Program-made: the position numbers and the translations under genes
Origin: JBEGHD01 sp049334165
Lineage (GTDB): Bacteria; Bacteroidota; Bacteroidia; Flavobacteriales_D; Sanyastnellaceae
Assembly (NCBI GenBank): GCA_049334165.1
Contig: JBEGHD010000007.1
Direction: 5' to 3' (one strand)
Length of the DNA stretch: 64,000 bases
In this document: positions 47,820 through 56,370 of the stretch, one piece after another
Layout: the number at the start of each line of letters is the position of its first letter
How positions within the stretch are numbered: the stretch's first letter is position 1
The notes under the pieces: model-generated
Databases searched by the model: none
Told to the model about the DNA's origin: nothing
What the model saw: the letters and a program-made list of their open reading frames with translations, nothing else

Positions 47820-49541
47820 TTAAAACTGGAAGTAGATAAACGGCTTCATGCCGGCACTCATCACCTGGTAGAGTACGAACACGACTACGAAAGAAATTCC
47901 GATTTGAAGTGGAATAGGTGTTTTCACAAAAGTCTTTCTGTAGAATGCTTTCCAGGTAGAAGGCAGCCAGTGGATGACGAACCCGAGAACCATCACGAGC
48001 ATCACTTCCCAAAACTCGGTAAGAAACTTCCAGGCGATCTGGCCATCGAAACTGAATAGAATTCTGTTGAGCATTTCGTTGGCTGTGAGTAGCTCTTCGA
48101 GAATGTTGTGCCCTTCGCGCATAGCTTCCCAGGTGTTGTTCGATCCAGATCGGAACCAGATCCTGGTGAAAGTGATGAAATTGAAGGTGAGAAAAATCGC
48201 CCAGAATCTCTTCAGCAGGTTGTTTTTACTTTCCCACGGGCTGATTTTCCGCCAGAGTTTGTAGACCATCAATCCCAATCCGTTTAGTCCTCCCCAAATC
48301 ACAAAGTTCCAGCTGGCCCCGTGCCACAATCCTCCGATAAGCATGGTGGTCATCATGTTGATGTTGGTGGTCCACCAGTTTCTGATCTTCGGGAAAAACT
48401 GACAAAGGGCGATCACCAAAACTGCAATTCCGGAAATTACTGCAGGCACCACGATCGTTGTTGACATCAACGCCACAAAGCCGAGAATTATGCCGAGCAT
48501 AATGAAAGAAAAGAGCGATCCTCCACGGTTTCCCCCCATAGGAATGTAGAGATAATCCCTGAGCCACGATGAAAGTGAGATGTGCCAGCGTTTCCAGAAA
48601 TTACCCACACTCGTTGCTTTGTATGGCGAGTTGAAGTTTTCGGGCAGATGAAAGCCGAGCAAAAGAGCGATTCCAATGGCAATGTCGGTGTAGCCACTAA
48701 AATCAGCGTAAACCTGAAGCGAGTAGCCGTAGAGCGCCATCAGATTTTCGAAACCGGTGTACATGGCCGGGTTGTCGAACACGCGATCGATGAGGTTCAC
48801 AGCAAGATAGTCGGCCAAAAACATCTTTTTTAGAAGACCATTCAAAATCCAGAAAAGCGCAATTCCAAATTGCTGCTTAGTTAGCTCATATTTTTGATAG
48901 AGCTGAGGAATAAATTCCGATGCACGCACAATCGGACCGGCCACTAGTTGCGGGAAGAACGAAACATAGAATCCAAAGTCGATGAGGTTTTTCACAGGCT
49001 TCACGTGGTTTCGATAGAGGTCTATCGAATAGCTCATGGTTTGAAAAGTGAAAAACGAAATCCCGACTGGCAACAAAATCTGATCGACCCGGAAAGTGGA
49101 GCCTGTCATCTGATTGGTCCACTGAGCAAAGTGGTTGATCGGATGATATTCCGAACCAAAAACCTGATTGAAAGAATCGGCAAAGAAGTAGGCGTACTTG
49201 AAATAGATCAGCACTCCGAGATTGAGAATGATGCTGAGCGCCAGCCAGAGCTTCCTGCTGAGGATTTTCTTACTGCCGTAAATCGCATTGCCGATGTAGT
49301 AGTCGGTAACGGTCGAAAAAAGCAGGATCGTGAAAAACATCCCGCTTGTTTTGTAGTAGAAAAACAAGCTGACGAGAAAGAGAAATGCGTTACGGACCGC
49401 GCGGTGCTTGTATATTATCGAGTAGCCCGCCAGCACTACGCCAAAGAAAACCCAAAAGTAGAGCTCCGTGAAAATGAGCGGAGATTCCTCGTTGTAGAGG
49501 AAAATATCTTTTAGTCGCTCTGTCCAGTTCAATTGCTCCAT
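47820..49541 (-). CDS. MBOAT family O-acyltransferase (AlgI/PatA-like)
   Basis: A 573-residue polytopic membrane protein with about ten helices. The MBOAT signature lies at FWKRWHISLSSWLRDYLYIP MGG-type region and the catalytic His in GGLWHGASWNFVIWGGLNGL (His about 407). Such proteins move an acyl (usually acetyl) group across the inner membrane and hand it to a periplasmic transferase. Here the two SGNH hydrolase genes upstream in the operon, 24 bases and 4 bases apart, are the natural partners, like PatA with PatB or AlgI with AlgJ. Target polymer (peptidoglycan, LPS or an exopolysaccharide) cannot be told from this sequence alone. Confidence 0.9.
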   Translation of the reverse strand: MEQLNWTERLKDIFLYNEESPLIFTELYFWVFFGVVLAGYSIIYKHRAVRNAFLFLVSLFFYYKTSGMFFTILLFSTVTDYYIGNAIYGSKKILSRKLWLALSIILNLGVLIYFKYAYFFADSFNQVFGSEYHPINHFAQWTNQMTGSTFRVDQILLPVGISFFTFQTMSYSIDLYRNHVKPVKNLIDFGFYVSFFPQLVAGPIVRASEFIPQLYQKYELTKQQFGIALFWILNGLLKKMFLADYLAVNLIDRVFDNPAMYTGFENLMALYGYSLQVYADFSGYTDIAIGIALLLGFHLPENFNSPYKATSVGNFWKRWHISLSSWLRDYLYIPMGGNRGGSLFSFIMLGIILGFVALMSTTIVVPAVISGIAVLVIALCQFFPKIRNWWTTNINMMTTMLIGGLWHGASWNFVIWGGLNGLGLMVYKLWRKISPWESKNNLLKRFWAIFLTFNFITFTRIWFRSGSNNTWEAMREGHNILEELLTANEMLNRILFSFDGQIAWKFLTEFWEVMLVMVLGFVIHWLPSTWKAFYRKTFVKTPIPLQIGISFVVVFVLYQVMSAGMKPFIYFQF

Positions 49542-49564
49542 CTTGATCTTTTCCTCTTAGAGAA

Positions 49565-50851
49565 TCATTGGTTTTTTAGGTTGAGGTAGTTTCCAAAATC
49601 TTCGCGAATAGCGTGAAAAAGCATGTCGGCCTGAAGTCGGTAACCTTCACGAGTGAGGTGTATTTTGTCTCCTTTTGCCAGGCCGGCTTTGTCCCAGGTG
49701 TAGATGGAGTTGAGTCCACCCATGATTTCAAAAAGATCCCAAACAGCAGCGCCTTCTTCTTCGGCTAGTTTGTACATCGATTCTTTCACAGCCAGGGCAT
49801 TTCTGTTGGGGTAGCGCCTTTTGTAGTAACTGTCGTTGTTGGTTAAAAACAGGAAATTTACTCGAGGATTCGTCTCCCGAATCTGGTTCATCAGCGTTGT
49901 GTAGTTCTCTTCAAATTCTTCCTGGCTGAATGCTGAACTTGGCATATAGGCATCGTTGATTCCAATTCCGAAAATCACCAGGTCGGGTGGGGAAGTGTGC
50001 AGCTGCTCAACAAACTTTTGACACCTCAGGTACGATGGAACGCTGGCTCCATTCACTCCAATGGAAGAATAGGTGAGACCAGGTTCTCCGGTTTCGTATT
50101 TCACTCCTTGAAAATCGAAGTGATTCTGAAATGGGAAGTTCTTCTCAAGAAAAAATTCAAGCGTGTCGTAGGTTCCTGCAAAAACAAATTCGGTGAAGCC
50201 AGCAGCAGTGTCGAGTTTACTTCTAATCACTTCGTATTTCTCTGGCAGGCAAAGATTGTATGAAGTGGAATCTGTCGTATGAAAAACTTTAAGTCTGTTG
50301 AAAGAGTAGGGGACAGAGTCTGAGTCAAACGTCCAGAGCTTCACTGTGGCAGTGGAGTCATAGGTTGTTGCGGTCACTCCTGTCATTCCCCAGCGCGACT
50401 CGTGCTTTGGAACTGAATTTCGATAGCCGTCCCAGTTGCCTGTGTAGTCGAGGTCGATGTTCCATGGACTGTTGGTGTGAGCAAGTCGAAAAGGGAAAAA
50501 CACACCACGCTCACCGCGAAGTGAAGGAGCCAGGCTGAAAAAGTTTTCTCTCATCGTGTTGCTCAGTACGCCAGCCTGCACGTGAGATCCACCCATGTGT
50601 AGGACATTCACTTTTCCATAACCGTCAAAAACCAGCGAATCCAGCTTTCCGTAAAAAGAGTAGAGCGCATTTTTGCGTCCGGGGAAATCAATTTTGTTGA
50701 GATCGTAGTTGATGAACGAGTGACTCATGTCGATTTCAGGAGCGGGAAAAACACGCGTCTGTTGCTCGCGGTGATGAGTTTCATTCTTGTCGAGGTTTTC
50801 CACTCCGAGCCAGCCAATCAAAAGCGATATGAAAAGTGCAATTCTCGTCAT
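49565..50851 (-). CDS. SGNH/GDSL family hydrolase 2, with GGS instead of GDS
   Basis: A 428-residue protein with an N-terminal membrane anchor or signal (RIALFISLLIGWLGVENL). Block I reads VLHMGGSHVQAGVLSNTM: the nucleophile Ser89 is kept but the preceding Asp of GDS is Gly. Block III is VIFGIGINDAYMPSSAFS with the GIND motif, and block V is KGDKIHLTREGYRL with the Asp395 and His398 of the DxxH pair. So the catalytic triad seems complete despite the altered block I. It overlaps the first SGNH gene by 4 bases and precedes the MBOAT gene. Likely acyl acceptor transferase or esterase for an envelope glycan. Confidence 0.82.
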   Translation of the reverse strand: MTRIALFISLLIGWLGVENLDKNETHHREQQTRVFPAPEIDMSHSFINYDLNKIDFPGRKNALYSFYGKLDSLVFDGYGKVNVLHMGGSHVQAGVLSNTMRENFFSLAPSLRGERGVFFPFRLAHTNSPWNIDLDYTGNWDGYRNSVPKHESRWGMTGVTATTYDSTATVKLWTFDSDSVPYSFNRLKVFHTTDSTSYNLCLPEKYEVIRSKLDTAAGFTEFVFAGTYDTLEFFLEKNFPFQNHFDFQGVKYETGEPGLTYSSIGVNGASVPSYLRCQKFVEQLHTSPPDLVIFGIGINDAYMPSSAFSQEEFEENYTTLMNQIRETNPRVNFLFLTNNDSYYKRRYPNRNALAVKESMYKLAEEEGAAVWDLFEIMGGLNSIYTWDKAGLAKGDKIHLTREGYRLQADMLFHAIREDFGNYLNLKNQ

Positions 50852-52392
50852 TGAATGATATTGGGTTTTTCAGTTTTTGTAGAGTCTACTGGTACGTTGG
50901 GTTTGGACTTTTTGGTTGTGTCCTTCGCAGTTGTTTTTTCAGAAGTTTTCCACTCTTCAAAATCTTTCCACAGGGCTTTTCTAAAAAGCTCGGCCACTCT
51001 GCGTGCACCCTTTCCAGTGAAGTGAACGTAGTCGCTCCCTGCCAGCGGAGGCTCGGCCTCTACCCAGCTTTGCATAGAGTTTTTTCCACCCATCACTTCG
51101 TAGAGATCCCAAAAGCCGATGCCGGTTTCGAAGGCTGCCTCTTTTAGCTCATCGCGAACAAGCTCCAGAAATGGGTACGTTTTAAACTCCGTCCCCACTT
51201 TGGTGGCCATGTCTGACGGGCCAATCAGAATCATTGCAACATCGGGATTGAGCCTTTGCAAAAAGCGAATCTGCGAAGCAAACCACCTGCCGTAATTTGC
51301 GGCTTTTGTCGAGTCTTCGATGTACGGAACGGTGTTTCCTCCGTACTGCAGCAGAATCATTTTCACGTTCAGCTCTTCGTACTGAGAGTCGAGTTGTCCT
51401 GAGCTAATCCTTCTAAAAATTGTTCCCGATGAACCGCGCATGGCGATATTGTCCATGTGAACCCCGGTTTTCGATTGCAGCGAAAAGCCGTAAAACTCAG
51501 GGCTTCGTTTTCCTTTAAATACAAAACGCAACTTTTCGGGAGTCGACTCAAAGTTCCAGACTTTTAACGCATTTCCGATGGTGAGTTGAAGCGTGTCGGT
51601 CTGGATTAGGCTATCATTTAGAAAAACTGAAACTGTAGTCGTGTCTACGACATTGCCATAAAACAGCTTGACTTGCCCGTAGCGCTTTGCCCGATTGTAA
51701 GTGTAGGGCGAAGGTTCAAATTCCACCCAGGCGGTGGTGGCTGAATCTTTTAGAAGCGAATCGGGAGCAATAGGAGTAAACTGTGCGAAAGTGCCTCGCA
51801 GTCCGTAGCGGTCGTGAGTCACCATCGTGTCGCGCTTTCCAATTAGGCTGTAGATGTGCCAGTTTTCGCTGTTTCTTTGAACGATAGCTGAAGTCTCGAT
51901 CGTTTGGACAACCGGAAGCAGTCCGGGACCTTCTCCACCAAACTCCTTTTGAAACTCGTTTCTCAAATAGCTTGTGATACGATCGGCCTCAATTTGAGAA
52001 TCTCCGTAGTGCATCACGCGAATGGAACTTGTGTCTGGTGCTTTGCCAGTAAGGCTTGAGAAAAACGGCTCGAGCGAAGAGCGATCTCCACCTTTCCACT
52101 GAATTCGCAAAAGTTTCTTTCTGCGCTCTGCCTGGATGCGAGCCAGACTGTCTTTGATAGCCGTAGAGTCGACTTCGGTTTCTTCAAAAACATCGTCATA
52201 CGCCTCAAGGTAGGCTTCGATGTCTTCGATTCGATGTTCCTCGGTAGTGTCTGGTTTGAAGTCTTCGAATTTTGGGAAAACGAGTGTGAAGTTTTCCGTC
52301 ACCTGAATTCCGTCCTTCGGGAAAAAGTGCATGGTGATGGCACTGAGTGCTGCCACAGCCAAAAGAAACAGAAGTGTGTGGACGGGCTTCAT
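50848..52392 (-). CDS. SGNH/GDSL family hydrolase 1
   Basis: A 514-residue protein with an N-terminal signal anchor MKPVHTLLFLLAVAALSAIT and a linker of about 90 residues rich in acidic and Arg residues. Block I is VMHYGDSQIEADRITSYLRN with nucleophile Ser132; a GGNTVPY-like block follows in the middle, and block V is AGSDYVHFTGKGARRVAELF with Asp454 and His457. The C-terminus is a Lys/Thr/Pro-rich tail that probably reaches the cell wall. Periplasmic or membrane-anchored hydrolase/transferase. It is second in the operon, 8 bases after the LysM gene and overlapping the next SGNH gene. Confidence 0.82.
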   Translation of the reverse strand: MKPVHTLLFLLAVAALSAITMHFFPKDGIQVTENFTLVFPKFEDFKPDTTEEHRIEDIEAYLEAYDDVFEETEVDSTAIKDSLARIQAERRKKLLRIQWKGGDRSSLEPFFSSLTGKAPDTSSIRVMHYGDSQIEADRITSYLRNEFQKEFGGEGPGLLPVVQTIETSAIVQRNSENWHIYSLIGKRDTMVTHDRYGLRGTFAQFTPIAPDSLLKDSATTAWVEFEPSPYTYNRAKRYGQVKLFYGNVVDTTTVSVFLNDSLIQTDTLQLTIGNALKVWNFESTPEKLRFVFKGKRSPEFYGFSLQSKTGVHMDNIAMRGSSGTIFRRISSGQLDSQYEELNVKMILLQYGGNTVPYIEDSTKAANYGRWFASQIRFLQRLNPDVAMILIGPSDMATKVGTEFKTYPFLELVRDELKEAAFETGIGFWDLYEVMGGKNSMQSWVEAEPPLAGSDYVHFTGKGARRVAELFRKALWKDFEEWKTSEKTTAKDTTKKSKPNVPVDSTKTEKPNIIQ

Positions 52393-52399
52393 GCGTTTT

Positions 52400-53848
52400 C
52401 TATTCGTTTAAAAAGATCTTCAGGTCCATTCCGGGCTTGATGTCTTCAGTGATGTCGTTCCATTCCATGATGTTTTCTGCAGAAACCCCAGGATAGTTTC
52501 GCGCGATCAGCCAAAGACTCTCACCTGATTTCACTGTGTAGGTGATGTAGTCGCCATCAGGCAGATCCTTCGGCTCGGTTCTGGGAGCTTTATTTTCTCT
52601 TTCCACAACAGACTTTTCTTTAGTCACCACCTGATCTTTTGGGATGTAGAGAATCAATTCCTGACCGATGTAAATCATGTTGCCACGAAGGTCGTTCCAG
52701 GTTCTGATATCGCTTACTTTCACTCCATAGCGCTGGGCAATTTTTCCAATCACGTCTCCCGAACGAACGCGATAAACCAACTCGCGGCTCGTACTCGGGT
52801 CGGGAATTCCCTTTTTCATCCTTTCTTCGGCTTCTTTTTCGGCCTCTAGTTTTTCTCGGATTCTTTTCTTTTGAAGAGCCACCACTGAGTCTTCCAGTGT
52901 TTCGAAGGCGAGGTTTTGCTCCGCGGGAAGCAAAAAGCTTACTCCGCTGTAGGCTGTGTCTGTTCGGTTTCCTTTAAACACCGGATTGAACTGCGATATC
53001 TTTTCACTCTCGAATTCGATGACTTCTGCGATAGCATCGAAACTCAAATCGTGACTGTAAGGAGTGGGCGTGGGCGATTCGATGAGGCTCTTCATCCTTT
53101 GTCGGTGATCATCAGTTTGGAGGTTCTCGAAGAGATCTCTGGCCGTGCGAAAAAAGGAAATGAGTGCCCGATCGTCTTCAGAAAAAGTGAAGTTCTTGTC
53201 ATCCTGTGGAAGGATATTCTTCGTGACGTAGAGCGGGCTGTGGCAAAAAGCCAAAATAACCTTGTCCGGATCTCCGTAGAATCGCTGTTCGAGATAGGCG
53301 AGGTATTTCACCGCAGCTTCCGTTGACTTTTCAAAGTCGAATCGCTCGTCAAAGTCTTTGTTGACCACCAAACCGTATTTGCGGGCTGTGATGAAATCGA
53401 GCTTCCAGGCACCGGCTTCGCTGTAATTAGTTTCAAATTGGTTGTTGAATCCAGTTAAGATCAACGGTAAAAAGCGATACTCGGTGCTGAGTCCAGCTGC
53501 GGAGAGCTTTTCTGAAATCTGAGGAAAGTAGTAATCGGCAAGCGCATCGAGAAGGATGAAACGGTCACAGTCGTTGCGCATCAAAATGTTGAGCGACTTC
53601 TTGGAGTAATCTTCGGTATCTTCGATTGCAAACTCGAGCTCCGATTTTTTGGTGGCTGTTCGTTGAAAAGAGGGCGGACAATTGTCGTTCTCAAAAAACT
53701 CAGGAAATTCTCTTTTGAAGTCTGTAGTCAACCGTGTCTTCATGGCATCTTCCATGATCGCTTCGCGGCCCTCAAGCCACTGCGACTGGCCGCAGAGTTG
53801 CGCCACGCAAAAAACAAAACAAACGATTAGGATCACCCGATTTTTCAT
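52400..53848 (-). CDS. LysM protein with a degenerate lytic transglycosylase (MltD-like) domain
   Basis: A 482-residue exported protein with signal peptide MKNRVILIVCFVFCVAQLCG. Residues about 95-215 form an MltD-type SLT domain: STEYRFLPLILTGFNNQFET and SEAGAWKLDFITARKYGLVV. In active MltD this motif is LPxVESxFxP with a catalytic Glu; here the Glu position (residue 131) is Leu, so transglycosylase activity is unlikely. Two LysM domains at about 357-402 (VYRVRSGDVIGKIAQRYGVK) and 436-480 (YTVKSGESLWLIARNYPGVS) bind peptidoglycan. It is the first gene of the SGNH-SGNH-MBOAT operon and may hold the complex at the cell wall. Confidence 0.85.
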   Translation of the reverse strand: MKNRVILIVCFVFCVAQLCGQSQWLEGREAIMEDAMKTRLTTDFKREFPEFFENDNCPPSFQRTATKKSELEFAIEDTEDYSKKSLNILMRNDCDRFILLDALADYYFPQISEKLSAAGLSTEYRFLPLILTGFNNQFETNYSEAGAWKLDFITARKYGLVVNKDFDERFDFEKSTEAAVKYLAYLEQRFYGDPDKVILAFCHSPLYVTKNILPQDDKNFTFSEDDRALISFFRTARDLFENLQTDDHRQRMKSLIESPTPTPYSHDLSFDAIAEVIEFESEKISQFNPVFKGNRTDTAYSGVSFLLPAEQNLAFETLEDSVVALQKKRIREKLEAEKEAEERMKKGIPDPSTSRELVYRVRSGDVIGKIAQRYGVKVSDIRTWNDLRGNMIYIGQELILYIPKDQVVTKEKSVVERENKAPRTEPKDLPDGDYITYTVKSGESLWLIARNYPGVSAENIMEWNDITEDIKPGMDLKIFLNE

Positions 53849-53855
53849 GTTGGCC

Positions 53856-53890
53856 CAAAAATAAAAGAAGCACCCCGCAGGATGCTTCTC
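53856..53890 (-). terminator. Rho-independent terminator between operons
   Basis: AGAAGCA (53867-53873) pairs with TGCTTCT (53883-53889), and the minus strand then has a T-run (A-run at 53856-53866). It ends the dienelactone hydrolase transcript before the LysM operon. Confidence 0.8.
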
Positions 53891-53937
53891 TCAGTTCAAA
53901 AGATATGAACGTGTCTTTGTAAAAGGAATTGCAATGC

Positions 53938-54780
53938 CTATTCAAATTGCGATTGCAAAAATGAAATGCTGAGGTCGTAGGCTTCCTCTGTTGCTTCCTT
54001 GTCGTAAACAGGATTGCTCGGGTTGGCAAATGCGTGATCGGCATCAAAAAAGTGAACGGTGAGCGATTTCCCGGCTTCCTCCATTTTTTCTTCGAAGTTG
54101 CCAACAACCTCCGGAGTGATCCAGCCGTCTTTTTTTGCGAAAATTCCCAGAACCTCTGTTTCAATTTCTTCGATTCTGCTCATGTCTTTTTCGGGCATTC
54201 CGTAGTACACCACGCAGCCGGCAGCTTGCTCCTCGAGAATGATGGTAGCCTGTAATGACCAGCCTCCTCCAAAGCACCAGCCGAGCGTGGCAACTTCGGC
54301 ATCTGCGCCAACGTGATCAATTGCTCCTTCAATGATCGTTCTGATTCTTTTCTCGTCCGCGTTTTGCATCAGTTCACCGGCCTTTTCGCGGTCGGTGGTA
54401 GTTTTGCCATCATACAAGTCGAGGCACATCACGTTCACGTTGTCCAGGTCCTTGTAATATTTTTCAGCTTTTTCCCTGATGTGGTCGTTGAGTCCCCACC
54501 ACTCCTGAAATACAAAAAGATATTTGTCAGATGGTTCCTCAGACTCGATGAAGTAAGCCATTCCGTCTTTTCCATCTGCACATTCGAAAGTGATGTCTTC
54601 GCCCATTCGATCCTGGAGAACGAAGTCTTCTGGTTCGAGGTGACTGGTCTTGAACGAATCGTCATCTGATAAAGCTGCGAATTGACTCGTAGCGCTCATA
54701 TCGCAGCAGGATTGAGCCCCGGCTGAAAGCGATATCGCGAAGCAGCAAGTAACTGTGAATAGGTAAAGTAAATTCTTCAT
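53938..54780 (-). CDS. Secreted dienelactone hydrolase family protein
   Basis: A 280-residue exported protein from the ATG at 54780 (signal peptide MKNLLYLFTVTCCFAISLSA). The dienelactone hydrolase core is YLFVFQEWWGLNDHIREKAE, then the nucleophile motif ATLGWCFGGGWSLQATIILE with Cys in place of Ser (GWCFGGG), the acid in LGIFAKKDGWITPEVVGNFE, and the catalytic His in DADHAFANPSNP. These enzymes cleave dienelactones or related esters. The signal peptide suggests an envelope role, which is not usual for chlorocatechol degradation. The longer reading to 54840 is rejected because the signal peptide begins at this ATG. It diverges from the sigma factor gene. Confidence 0.82.
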   Translation of the reverse strand: MKNLLYLFTVTCCFAISLSAGAQSCCDMSATSQFAALSDDDSFKTSHLEPEDFVLQDRMGEDITFECADGKDGMAYFIESEEPSDKYLFVFQEWWGLNDHIREKAEKYYKDLDNVNVMCLDLYDGKTTTDREKAGELMQNADEKRIRTIIEGAIDHVGADAEVATLGWCFGGGWSLQATIILEEQAAGCVVYYGMPEKDMSRIEEIETEVLGIFAKKDGWITPEVVGNFEEKMEEAGKSLTVHFFDADHAFANPSNPVYDKEATEEAYDLSISFLQSQFE

Positions 54781-54950
54781 GATTTTTGGGTATTGATTAT
54801 TCACTTTACAATCCAAACAGTGCCAGTGTTTATCGGCCATGAAGTAAAAGTTATTAGCAGCCGATTTATTGCTCTTTCAGTTAGTCATTAAACATTCTTT
54901 CGAGATGATAGCTTGTAAGCCAGTTACAATTTTTATTTACATTCGACCCA

Positions 54951-55502
54951 TTGACGAAAGCCACAGAAATAGAAGAATCGGAACTTGTCTCAAGACTTCA
55001 AAATGGAGATAAGGCTGCAATTGAGTATTTGTACGACAACTATTCTGCGGCATTATTTGGGATCATTCACCGAATTTTAACAGACCGGGACCTGGCTGAG
55101 GACACTCTTCAGGAAGTGTTCGTGAGGATTTGGAACAATGCTGAAAAGTACAAGACCAATAAGGGACGACTTTTTACCTGGATGGCAAACATTGCGCGCA
55201 ACGCTGCAATTGATGTCACACGCTCAAAATCTTTTAAGAAGTCATCGAAAGTCCAAAGCCTCGACAATAACGTATATCAAACTGAAGACAAGTCGAGGCA
55301 AACGCGTCCAGAATTAATCGGACTCAAGGAAAAGGTGAAAAACCTGGATGCGAAGCACGTAGAAATTATCGAAATCATATACTACAGAGGATTTACTCAG
55401 TCGGAGGCAGCCGAGGAATTGGAGATGCCTTTGGGAACGGTGAAGTCGCGGGTGAAAATTGCCTTGCGAGAATTGAAAAAACTAATGACAATTTTATTTT
55501 GA
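54951..55502 (+). CDS. ECF RNA polymerase sigma factor (TTG start)
   Basis: A 183-residue ECF sigma factor. Region 2 is AALFGIIHRILTDRDLAEDT and LQEVFVRIWNNAEKY with the -10 recognition helix; region 4 is IIYYRGFTQSEAAEELEMPL and GTVKSRVKIALRELKK, the -35 binding helix. It starts at a TTG at 54951, 6 bases after a TACATTCG -7-like box, so the mRNA may be near-leaderless; no ATG lies nearby in frame. The gene behind it encodes its anti-sigma factor, 24 bases away. Such pairs control envelope or oxidative stress regulons in Bacteroidota. Confidence 0.85.
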   Translation: MTKATEIEESELVSRLQNGDKAAIEYLYDNYSAALFGIIHRILTDRDLAEDTLQEVFVRIWNNAEKYKTNKGRLFTWMANIARNAAIDVTRSKSFKKSSKVQSLDNNVYQTEDKSRQTRPELIGLKEKVKNLDAKHVEIIEIIYYRGFTQSEAAEELEMPLGTVKSRVKIALRELKKLMTILF

Positions 55503-55525
55503 ATTAACTTTTTGACCAAACTCTC

Positions 55526-56356
55526 GTGGATACAAAGGAATACATATCGTCTGGTATTTTAGAGGAATACGTGATGGGCACTGCTTCTGAGCAAGAGCGA
55601 CAGGAAGTGGAATGTCTCAGCTCGATCTATCCGGAGATTAGCGAAGAGTTGAATGCTCTGGAAAGTTCGCTTGAGCAATTTGCCCAACTCAAGGCGATCG
55701 AACCTTCGGAGGGAATGCGGGAAAAAGTATTGGTCAAAGTCGATGCTCAGCCTCGCAAGTTGGTAAAGATGGCAGAAAGAGGAGAGCACCGAAAAACTGA
55801 GGAGATAACCAGAAGCACTAACAACAATTGGAAAGTGGCGGCTGCGGCTGCTGCAGTTCTGCTTGTAGCTGTTTCCGTCTGGCTTTTCGCTAAGCAGGGT
55901 CAAATTTCCGATGTGATTGCAGAAAATCAGAGTTTGCAAGACCAGGTGGATGAGTTGCGTGGGGAGCAAATTCAAAATCAGGAGCAGCTGGCTGCAGTGG
56001 AGCAGCAGCTCAAAGTTATTTCCAATCCTACTACTCAATCTATCGAGCTCACGGGTACGGACCTTGAGCCAGGTGCGCGTTCACTTGTTTACTGGAATAA
56101 AAACTCTCAGGAAACATTTGTGAGAGTAGAGAGTTTACCAAAACCTCCTTCAGACAAGCAGTATCAACTTTGGGCGTTGAAAGACGGCAAACCGATTGAT
56201 GCCGGAGTCTTTGAGGTGGACGGATCCACTGCCACTTTACAAAACGTGAAAGCTGTTGCAGCTGCAGATGCATTTGCGGTAACGCTGGAAAAACGCGGTG
56301 GTAGTGAGTCGCCAAATCTGGAGGCGATGTATCTGATGGGAAAAATAAAATCCTGA
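55526..56356 (+). CDS. Anti-sigma factor (GTG start)
   Basis: A 276-residue single-pass membrane anti-sigma factor. It starts at GTG 55526 with an anti-sigma N-terminus GILEEYVMGTASEQERQEVE. One membrane helix lies at about residues 102-122 (AAAAAAVLLVAVSVWLFAK), a coiled coil at about 126-165 (ENQSLQDQVDELRGEQIQNQ), and a strand-rich RskA-like periplasmic domain at the end (QTFVRVESLPKPPSDKQYQL, FAVTLEKRGGSESPNLEAMY). It holds the sigma factor until a periplasmic signal triggers release, in the RskA manner. Pairing and membrane layout are clear; the signal is unknown. Confidence 0.85.
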   Translation: MDTKEYISSGILEEYVMGTASEQERQEVECLSSIYPEISEELNALESSLEQFAQLKAIEPSEGMREKVLVKVDAQPRKLVKMAERGEHRKTEEITRSTNNNWKVAAAAAAVLLVAVSVWLFAKQGQISDVIAENQSLQDQVDELRGEQIQNQEQLAAVEQQLKVISNPTTQSIELTGTDLEPGARSLVYWNKNSQETFVRVESLPKPPSDKQYQLWALKDGKPIDAGVFEVDGSTATLQNVKAVAAADAFAVTLEKRGGSESPNLEAMYLMGKIKS

Positions 56357-56370
56357 GAACTTTCTGAGAT

